Assembly (NCBI RefSeq): GCF_003627955.1
Contig: NZ_RBWS01000009.1
Location: forward strand, 62,001 to 126,000
Direction of reading: 5' to 3'
Origin: Sphingobacterium puteale
GTDB lineage: Bacteria > Bacteroidota > Bacteroidia > Sphingobacteriales > Sphingobacteriaceae
DNA length: 64,000 bases
Shown: in pieces, positions 54,869 to 61,174 of the stretch
How positions within the stretch are numbered: position 1 is the first letter of the stretch
Layout of the letters: each line of letters begins with the position of its first letter
Program-made: the position numbers and the translations under genes
The notes under the pieces: model-generated
The model's database searches: none
What the model was told of the DNA's origin: nothing
Seen by the model: the letters and a program-made list of their open reading frames with translations, nothing else

Positions 54869-54993
54869 CATAAAAGGATCTTCCGGTACTTTGTACGGTG
54901 GAATGGCAACTTTATTTGGTGGCTTGGTCAATCTTGACCAAAAAAAAAGGTTATGACGGTGGTGGTCAAGTATCTTTTTTATTTGGTAGCTAG
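54843..54993 (+). pseudogene. Frameshifted fragment of a TonB siderophore-receptor plug
   Basis: The plus-strand translation KVEWGYMVIKGSSGTLYGG followed by MATLFGGLVNLDQKK matches the plug core of FhuA/FpvA-type siderophore receptors (consensus like VERVEVIKGPSGTLFG, then GGLINxVTKKP). At the A-run 54941-54948 the frame is broken: the original frame ends at TGA 54954, but the next frame continues GYDGGGQVSFLFGS, matching the usual PYDxFGGEVSYTxGS, until TAG at 54991. No signal peptide, carboxypeptidase domain or barrel remains. This is a decayed internal piece of about 50 codons. Confidence 0.7.
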
Positions 54994-55077
54994 GGTAGGT
55001 CACTTTAAGCAAACGGCGCTTTCGCTCAAATTTGGTGTTGGAATTTTGCAACCGAGCTGAGTCTCAAAATCTAGCGA

Positions 55078-55155
55078 AAATGCCGTAAAAAAATACTGAA
55101 AATATCATGTCCCCAAAAAGTTGTACACGCTTTGGGACAAGATATTTTCAGTATT
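55078..55155 (-). terminator. Long hairpin terminator of the SIMPL gene
   Basis: An exact 15-bp outer stem (55092-55106 with 55141-55155) continues inward with one mismatch and one bulge (TGTCCCC...GGGACA) to a 13-nt loop. On the minus strand it is followed by seven T, 33 bp after the gene end. The stem is unusually long for an intrinsic terminator. Confidence 0.7.
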
Positions 55156-55188
55156 AGACGGGAACGATCGTATTCTACAGCGGGTACG

Positions 55189-55911
55189 TTATTTTATTTC
55201 AAATTCGGTATATATCGTCCTTTTAAATTCAAGTACCTCCGGAGCTATCTTAAATCCCTCGCCGCCATAAGCTTTATTAAATGTTTCCAGAGCCATTCCT
55301 GTTCTATACCCTGTAGATTCATTCGGGGCACTACCATCATTTGATAAAAATAGCAGCTTTCCAATCTTTACATCAGCTCTTGATGCCAACTTTTGAGCTG
55401 ATTTTAGTGCATCATCATATGCGATGAGGTCGGCTTCCCGAAGAATACTATCGGCTTTTGAATGGTCAAATGAAATGGAGCCAATTCCACTGATTTTTGT
55501 TTCGAGTAATTTACCCGTTAATTCCGTGAATTTGGATAGATCGTGTAAAACAAAATCGATGGTCTGTTGCGCTTGATAACCGACAAATTTATTCGTATTT
55601 CCGATAAATTGATAGTCCTTGTTTGCCGAAACACTACTTGTTTTGATGTCTTCCTTTTTATTCCCATATTTTCCAAGTATGGCGATGACGCTGTCAACAG
55701 TATTTTGTGTTTCCCGTACGGCATCTACCATCCGCGGTTTTGTAAATGCTGTATTGATGGTAAGTGTAACTTGGTCAGGCATTATTCTAATCTTTCCCTC
55801 GCCGCTGACCCGTATCCGGTCTCTATTGTCACTGGAAACAGATTGGCAGGATATCATCAATAATAAACCACTACTGACGACTAGCGATAATAACTTTATT
55901 TTATGTCTCAT
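55189..55911 (-). CDS. SIMPL-domain (DUF541) lipoprotein
   Basis: This 240-residue protein has a lipoprotein signal (SSGLLLMISCQSVSS, Cys22). The SIMPL domain follows: IRVSGEGKIRIMPDQVTLTI, DIKTSSVSANKDYQFI, GYQAQQTIDFVLHDLSKFTE and ADLIAYDDALKSAQKLASRA. Family members include periplasmic oxidative-stress proteins of the YggE group and channel-forming BP26; the molecular role is uncertain. It is a single gene with its own terminator. Confidence 0.9.
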   Translation of the reverse strand: MRHKIKLLSLVVSSGLLLMISCQSVSSDNRDRIRVSGEGKIRIMPDQVTLTINTAFTKPRMVDAVRETQNTVDSVIAILGKYGNKKEDIKTSSVSANKDYQFIGNTNKFVGYQAQQTIDFVLHDLSKFTELTGKLLETKISGIGSISFDHSKADSILREADLIAYDDALKSAQKLASRADVKIGKLLFLSNDGSAPNESTGYRTGMALETFNKAYGGEGFKIAPEVLEFKRTIYTEFEIK

Positions 55912-56011
55912 ATCGTAACGACTATTAAGCTGGATTTTATAAGTAATTATTCTAATATACTAAATATTGGTGACAGCACCTGCGGGCCTGAGCAGTATAA
56001 AACAAAAAAAT

Positions 56012-56048
56012 ATAAAAAAAAAGCAGACACGATAATTGCGTCTGCTTT
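56012..56048 (-). terminator. Terminator of the ECF sigma factor gene
   Basis: AAAGCAGAC (56020-56028) pairs with GTCTGCTTT (56040-56048). On the minus strand the stem is followed by about nine T. It starts 21 bp after the sigma gene stop. Confidence 0.85.
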
Positions 56049-56069
56049 GGTATAAATAGTTTCTGCTCT

Positions 56070-56576
56070 TTAATAAATACTTTTAGCATACGTTTTTAGT
56101 TGCTTCTGTAAAGATTTTCGAGCCATATGGATACGTGTTTTTACCGTTCCTTCCGGGATTTGCAAGTGCTCCGCTATTTCATAATATTTAAAACCTTCTA
56201 AAAATAATGCAAAAGCATTGTAATAATCTTTTGGTAATTTATTGAGCGCATGCTGTATGTCTGATGCCACAAAGTTATTTTCACCACGATTTGTTGTGAT
56301 TTCATTTATATAACCAGTACTTATGTATTCGTTGCGGTAATTTTCTAACCGTTTATTGCGTGTATACTGATTAATATACGTATTCTTCATAATAATATAT
56401 AACCAGGACATAAGCTTTGGGTGTTTTAAAAACTTTTCTATGGAAGATAATGATCTAACCATAGTTTCCTGCACTAAATCTTCTTTTTCATCTGGGTCGC
56501 TCGTAAATTGCGCCGCCAAATATTTTAATGTAGGTCTCTTTTCCTTAAACAGTTGATCGATTGTTGTATTTTCCAT
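56070..56576 (-). CDS. ECF RNA polymerase sigma factor
   Basis: This 168-residue sigma factor has region 2 (DEKEDLVQETMVRSLSSIEK, WLYIIMKNTYINQYTRNKR) and region 4 with its HTH (FKYYEIAEHLQIPEGTVKTR, IHMARKSLQKQL). No anti-sigma factor, FecR-like gene or TBDT is adjacent, so its activation route is not clear. It is divergent from the pseudo-kinase/response-regulator operon, and a 30-bp palindrome lies in the shared promoter region. Confidence 0.92.
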   Translation of the reverse strand: MENTTIDQLFKEKRPTLKYLAAQFTSDPDEKEDLVQETMVRSLSSIEKFLKHPKLMSWLYIIMKNTYINQYTRNKRLENYRNEYISTGYINEITTNRGENNFVASDIQHALNKLPKDYYNAFALFLEGFKYYEIAEHLQIPEGTVKTRIHMARKSLQKQLKTYAKSIY

Positions 56577-56947
56577 ATTATCAATTTTAAGTGTTTATTA
56601 GTGCCAAGACTACTACAATTAGGGTGCTAGAAAAAACAGGTAAAAATTGTTTTTTTTAAATTTAAATTCGAGATATGTAATTTTGTTTCTAATTTAACTT
56701 GGTGTTTTATAGTACTTTAAGTTTGTTTTGCTGGCTTTGGTCGTTCCGGATGTTAGAGGTGAATTAAGGTGTTTTTTACTTTAACAACAAGTGTTTTCCT
56801 TATGAAATTCCATCCTTTATCCCATAGTACTACGTATTTATACGCAGTACTATAAACTATACAGGAATCTTTAACGGAGTTATCAGATTTTAAAAACTGT
56901 TCGAGCTTGATAATGGTTATTGATCATATTACGAAAAGCAATATACT
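56577..56947. promoter_or_regulatory. Divergent promoter region with 30-bp palindrome
   Basis: This 371-bp AT-rich gap contains an imperfect palindrome at 56824-56853: ATAGTACT and AGTACTAT arms enclose CGTAT-TT-ATACG, with one mismatched pair. An extra half-site ATAGTACT is found at 56709-56716. The dyad is a strong operator candidate for the sigma factor or the pseudo-kinase operon. No coding sequence is seen. Confidence 0.6.
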
Positions 56948-57646
56948 ATGGGGAACGATGACAAAAATTTATATATAGATCAATCACAGGAAAACGATGG
57001 GGGGCAGGATCTAAATCAGATCTGGGGAGGAAGTCAGGAAGATTTTTACAAATCCATAATCCGAAACCAGCAGGAAGACTTAGGACGTATAGGGCGTTAT
57101 TTTAGAGATGAACTCGCGCAGGAATTATATGGAATGCGAATATCATTACAGAATTTTACAAATCGGCATGGTGACTTTGAAGAACTACGTTGTTTGCGTG
57201 ATTCTCTAACTTCGTTAGTGATTGAATTACGAAACAAAGCTATTGTGCTTTATAATCCAATTTTGAATGATTTGGGAATTTTCCATGCAATTGATGAGGT
57301 CGTGAGCTCGTATAGACAAAAACTAGGCTTTAATATAGATATTATCCTCGATCCGGATTTAAAGGAACTTCATCATCATATTCAGGTGCATCTTTTTAAA
57401 TTGCTTACCGCACTATTTGAATATCTGAAAGACGAGATGCCTATTCAGACGATTTCAATATCTGTACAGCTCATTGATTTTGCTGTATTTATAAAAGTGT
57501 TGCCTTATTTTAAGGCGGATAACATACTGCAAAAAACCAGAAGCGCTGATAGCCCAATGCGACTAAAAAAAGTAATGGAGTTATATAGTGCTAAAATTAT
57601 TAACGATACCGTTGAAAAAGGTATGATACTTAAATTAACGATTTAA
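56948..57646 (+). CDS. Degenerate NarX-type histidine kinase (pseudo-kinase)
   Basis: This 232-residue protein has no membrane segment. Residues about 42-130 align with the HisKA_3 dimerisation/phosphoacceptor domain: EDLGRIGRYFRDELAQELYG against the family pattern ERxRIARELHDxxxQxL, and YNPILNDLGIFHAIDEVVSS against RPPxLDDLGLxxALxxL. The phosphoacceptor His is replaced by Arg53. The ATPase-like remainder lacks the N-box Asn (LFKLLTALFEYLKDEM in place of QEALTNxxKHA) and the glycine-rich boxes (DSPMRLKKVMELYSAKI). It should not bind ATP or autophosphorylate. It lies 9 bp upstream of a NarL-type regulator, so a non-catalytic partner or phosphatase-like modulator is inferred. Confidence 0.75.
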   Translation: MGNDDKNLYIDQSQENDGGQDLNQIWGGSQEDFYKSIIRNQQEDLGRIGRYFRDELAQELYGMRISLQNFTNRHGDFEELRCLRDSLTSLVIELRNKAIVLYNPILNDLGIFHAIDEVVSSYRQKLGFNIDIILDPDLKELHHHIQVHLFKLLTALFEYLKDEMPIQTISISVQLIDFAVFIKVLPYFKADNILQKTRSADSPMRLKKVMELYSAKIINDTVEKGMILKLTI

Positions 57647-57655
57647 AAAGACGAT

Positions 57656-58318
57656 ATGACAAAAATCCTATTGGTAGAGGACCATATGGTGGTACGTAAT
57701 GGTATAAAATTGCTTCTGGAGTCCCAAGATAGTTTTAAGGTTGTTGGTGAGGCGTCCAATGGCAAAGAAGCGCTGGATTATCTGGATTCGAACCGAGATC
57801 TTCTGCCTGATATTGTATTGACGGATATTAGCATGGAAGAAATGGATGGGATTGCTCTTTTACAGGTGTTGCATCAACACCATAAAGATATAAAAGTGGT
57901 AATTCTCTCGATGCTGAACCAGATTAACTATGTCATTGAAGCATTTGAATATGGTCTTAGAGGGTATTTGCTAAAAAATGTTGGTTATAACGAGTTGCTT
58001 TTTGCACTTAATCATATTGCTGCTGGCGGTAGATATATGAGTGAGGAGATTTCAATGTTACTGCTGGAGCAGATACGCTCTGGTCAACGCTATGCGCAGC
58101 ATGCGATGGGAATACAAACTGATTTCGAGATTTCCGAAAGGGAACTCGAGGTATTGGGACTTATTGCAGAAGGTTACACCAATATTGAAATTGCAGATAA
58201 GATTTTTTTGAGCAAACGTACTGTGGAGGGGCACCGGCAAAATCTAATAGATAAAGCTGGCGTGAAGAATACTGCACATTTGGTCAAGTTTGCCTTCGAG
58301 AATGGAATATTAAATTAA
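57656..58318 (+). CDS. NarL/LuxR-family response regulator (copy 2)
   Basis: This 220-residue regulator has receiver Asp57 in LTDISMEEMDG, Lys in GYLLKNV and a C-terminal LuxR HTH (EISERELEVLGLIAEGYTNI, SKRTVEGHRQNL). It is a close paralogue of the regulator at 12153: the phosphoacceptor, surface helices and recognition helix are nearly the same, so the two may share targets. Its operon partner is the pseudo-kinase, so phosphoryl donors must come from elsewhere or the receiver works unphosphorylated. Confidence 0.92.
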   Translation: MTKILLVEDHMVVRNGIKLLLESQDSFKVVGEASNGKEALDYLDSNRDLLPDIVLTDISMEEMDGIALLQVLHQHHKDIKVVILSMLNQINYVIEAFEYGLRGYLLKNVGYNELLFALNHIAAGGRYMSEEISMLLLEQIRSGQRYAQHAMGIQTDFEISERELEVLGLIAEGYTNIEIADKIFLSKRTVEGHRQNLIDKAGVKNTAHLVKFAFENGILN

Positions 58319-58343
58319 TTTTCCATTCTCGATGGGTTCTTTT
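58297..58343 (+). terminator. Hairpin at the end of the response regulator gene
   Basis: An exact 11-bp inverted repeat (58297-58307 with 58321-58331) spans the stop codon with a 13-nt loop; TTCTTTT follows at 58337-58343. It probably ends the pseudo-kinase/regulator operon. Confidence 0.55.
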
Positions 58344-58469
58344 ATACATCGGCTAAAAGTAAAAACCGAAAAAAGATACAAATTGATCCTTTATTGATAC
58401 GATATCGCCTGTGATATTGTAAATATTTCTTCAATTTTAAGGTGTACTCAAATTGTATCGGTGAAACAG

Positions 58470-60488
58470 ATGAAATTTACTGCATTTTTTTTTATGCTTT
58501 ACGCTATACTGCCCCTGGGCTACCCAATGGGTAAAGATAGTATTGTCTCCGTTATGCATGATGCTGATGGAGGGGCTCGGTCACCTGAAAATGGAATTTT
58601 TCAGGCTGATCCCACGATCTTCTATCATGATGGTTATTACTATTTGTATGGCACTAACGGAGATGGTGATCAGCAATTGGGGTTTAAAGTGTACAAGTCA
58701 GAAGATTTAAAACATTGGCAGGGGCCGATAGGCGCAAAAGCAGGATTCGCATTAATTCAAGAGGATGTATTTGGAAGCACGGGATTCTGGGCACCACAGG
58801 TGTGGTCTGAGCAGGGAAAGTTTTACATGGCATATACTGCCGGTGAAAAAATTGCGATCGCTGTCAGCGATTCCCCTATAGGTCCTTTTAAACAAAACGT
58901 TCCTAAGACTCTTATGGAGGGCGGAAAGCAGATCGATCCCTATGTATTCAGGGACAACGATGGTAAAAAATATTTGTTTCATGTCAGGTTAACGGAAGGA
59001 AACCGCATCTTCGTTGCTGAATTGAAAGATGATTACTCGGGGATTAAGGAAGAAACATTAAAAGAATGCCTACATGCGGAACTCCCTTGGGAGAATACCG
59101 CTGGATCCTCATGGCCGGTCAGCGAGGGCCCTACGGTTTTACGACAGGGTAAACGTTATTACATGTTTTATTCGGCCAATGATTTTAGAAATAAAGATTA
59201 TGCTGTAGGCGTAGCTGTTGCTGAAAATGTGTTTGGCCCTTGGAAAAAAATAGAAACAAATCCGCTATTAAGCCAAAATAACAGTGGATTTTCGGGCACC
59301 GGTCATGGCGATTTATTCCAAAAAGGGAAGCAGTGGTACTACATCTGTCATACGCATTTTTCTGAACAGCAAGTTGCTCCACGACGTACGGCGATAGTAC
59401 CTGTCGATCTTGTCTCCTCGGAAGGGAGTGGGAGGATGACGCCTAGGTTTGACAGTGCTAAATTTAGATTACTTGAGACTGAAGATAAATCTGCTTCCTC
59501 CTTGGATGTCGCTTTCGGCGATCCGTTCATTCTCTATGATAAACCCAGTGATCAATATTATCTGTATGGAACAGGGGGTACGGAAAATGGGTTTATAGCA
59601 TACAGTTCAAAAGATCTCATCCAGTGGAAGGAAGTAGGGAAGGTATATGATGGAAGACAGCCTAAAGGGTGGGGGACAAAAGACTTTTGGGCGCCGGAGG
59701 TGTACTTGGTCAATGATAAATACTACATGTATTATAGTGCACACTGGAAGGAAAACCCCGGGGATAAATTGGAGAACTATCGCATTGGCGTGGCGGTTGC
59801 AGATAATCCGGCGGGACCATTTTTAGACCTGACAGGCAAGCCACTATTTGACCCCGGCTATCCCATTATCGATGCCAATGTTTTTAGGGATACTGACGGC
59901 AAAAATTATTTGTTTTACTCCCGTTGTTGCTATGAACATCCCGTTGCTTCTGAAATCGCCGACTGGGCTAAATCTAAATGGGGATATAAAGATATTGAGG
60001 AAAGCTGGGTTTATGGCGTTGAATTGGACAGCAGCATGCAGCAGGTCATTGGGCGTCCTGAACTGTTAATACGTCCACCGCTAAAGATGAATGATAAACA
60101 GTCCGAATGGGAAAGTCGTTCCGTATCTTCAGGCGAAATCAACAGAAGATGGACGGAAGGTTCATTTTTATTAAAAGCAAAAGGCCAATATTATATGATG
60201 TACTCCGCTAATTATTTTGCGGGAGCAAATTACGCCGTCGGCTATGCTACCTCCACATCTCCTTTGGGACGTTACAGCAAATCAGAAACCAATCCGATTA
60301 TACAAAAAAATACCGATCACGGCGGAGTTATTTCAGGTACGGGACACAATAGTATTTTTAAAGATCGCGATGGAAAGCTGCGTTGTATTTATCACGGGCG
60401 GACAACAAAAACAGGTGATAAGCGGATTGTCTTTATCCGGGATATTCGCTTCAATAAAGATAATCAATTACAAATCGAATCGGAATGA
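58470..60488 (+). CDS. Tandem double-domain GH43 glycosidase
   Basis: From ATG 58470 (672 residues; a GTG three codons earlier is possible) the protein has a signal peptide (MKFTAFFFMLYAILPLGYPM). Two GH43 five-bladed propellers follow, each with its own Asp-Asp-Glu triad. Domain 1 has Asp47 (FQADPTIFYHDG), Asp156 (QIDPYVFRDNDG) and Glu219 (SEGPTVLRQGKRYY). Domain 2 has Asp351 (AFGDPFILYDK), Asp468 (IIDANVFRDTDG) and Glu563 (TEGSFLLKAKGQYY). GH43 enzymes are mainly arabinofuranosidases, xylosidases and galactosidases. No SusCD pair is adjacent, so this is an orphan enzyme. The substrate is not predictable. Confidence 0.9.
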   Translation: MKFTAFFFMLYAILPLGYPMGKDSIVSVMHDADGGARSPENGIFQADPTIFYHDGYYYLYGTNGDGDQQLGFKVYKSEDLKHWQGPIGAKAGFALIQEDVFGSTGFWAPQVWSEQGKFYMAYTAGEKIAIAVSDSPIGPFKQNVPKTLMEGGKQIDPYVFRDNDGKKYLFHVRLTEGNRIFVAELKDDYSGIKEETLKECLHAELPWENTAGSSWPVSEGPTVLRQGKRYYMFYSANDFRNKDYAVGVAVAENVFGPWKKIETNPLLSQNNSGFSGTGHGDLFQKGKQWYYICHTHFSEQQVAPRRTAIVPVDLVSSEGSGRMTPRFDSAKFRLLETEDKSASSLDVAFGDPFILYDKPSDQYYLYGTGGTENGFIAYSSKDLIQWKEVGKVYDGRQPKGWGTKDFWAPEVYLVNDKYYMYYSAHWKENPGDKLENYRIGVAVADNPAGPFLDLTGKPLFDPGYPIIDANVFRDTDGKNYLFYSRCCYEHPVASEIADWAKSKWGYKDIEESWVYGVELDSSMQQVIGRPELLIRPPLKMNDKQSEWESRSVSSGEINRRWTEGSFLLKAKGQYYMMYSANYFAGANYAVGYATSTSPLGRYSKSETNPIIQKNTDHGGVISGTGHNSIFKDRDGKLRCIYHGRTTKTGDKRIVFIRDIRFNKDNQLQIESE

Positions 60489-60495
60489 CGCTCAA

Positions 60496-60786
60496 TCAAT
60501 GATTATTCCTGGATTTTTGACTTGTGTTTCGGTCGTATTTTTCTTTGCACGGTTGCTTTATTTCTTCGGTGATGTTGTCCTCCTGTATAGGAGCGCAAGT
60601 TAATTCAGCCTTCTTTTGCCGGTGAGAATGATCTAAATCTGCTTCGGTTACTACCATCGGATCGGTATTATTTGAAACAGGAATACTGGTCTCACTAAAC
60701 AAACATTTTCGATACCATCTATTACTAAAATAATATGCAATAATCAAACCTTGTTTCACTATCGAATGCTGCAAAATCTTTTCCAT
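60496..60786 (-). CDS. Small unknown protein
   Basis: This 96-residue frame starts at ATG 60786 (a TTG three codons earlier also exists). It begins MEKILQHSIVKQGLIIAYYF, a short hydrophobic segment, and then becomes polar, Glu/Lys/Asn-rich, ending TSQKSRNNH. It fills an otherwise empty 451-bp gap, converging with the GH43 gene. Similarity to any family is not recognised, and it may be spurious. Confidence 0.4.
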   Translation of the reverse strand: MEKILQHSIVKQGLIIAYYFSNRWYRKCLFSETSIPVSNNTDPMVVTEADLDHSHRQKKAELTCAPIQEDNITEEIKQPCKEKYDRNTSQKSRNNH

Positions 60787-60939
60787 TGTTCTCAACGATT
60801 GAATGAGTATGTATACTTTTATGCCTATTGCTTTAATAAAAGAACAATCAAAATGGGCAATTGGTTTAAATTAATTCGATTCAAACTACTTTCCAATGAA
60901 ATTGGTTCTTCTAATGTTGGATTCTAGGATAAAATTGTC

Positions 60940-61128
60940 ATGATAATATTAAACGCTTTAAATATCGCATTCATTGCTCTGATAACGCAACAGTCGGAAC
61001 GCACGGAGGCATTAAATACCGGAAATTCGAATGAGTGGTACACAGAGCCGGGTATTTGGCTCTTTATCCTTATCTTTATATTTGTAATTACACTTGTTAT
61101 TTACCGAAAATTAGTGAAGAAAAATTAA
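60940..61128 (+). CDS. Small single-pass membrane protein
   Basis: This 62-residue protein has a short N-terminal hydrophobic part (MIILNALNIAFIALI), a polar loop with NEWYTEPGIW and a strong C-terminal membrane helix (LFILIFIFVITLVIYRKLVK) ending in lysines. The layout and charge pattern favour a genuine small membrane protein. Function is unknown. It converges with the phytochrome-like kinase gene (47 bp between them). Confidence 0.6.
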   Translation: MIILNALNIAFIALITQQSERTEALNTGNSNEWYTEPGIWLFILIFIFVITLVIYRKLVKKN

Positions 61129-61174
61129 TCTATACCCGTATTTTATCGTGTCTCTATCGTCAAGACGTATGGCA

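Noticed and set aside
54860..55051. 63-codon minus-strand frame in the gap after A2M
   Set aside because: It is the antisense shadow of the receptor-plug fragment, whose plus-strand translation matches a known family.
55132..55344. Plus-strand frame at the end of the SIMPL gene
   Set aside because: It is antisense to the SIMPL coding region and the terminator hairpin.
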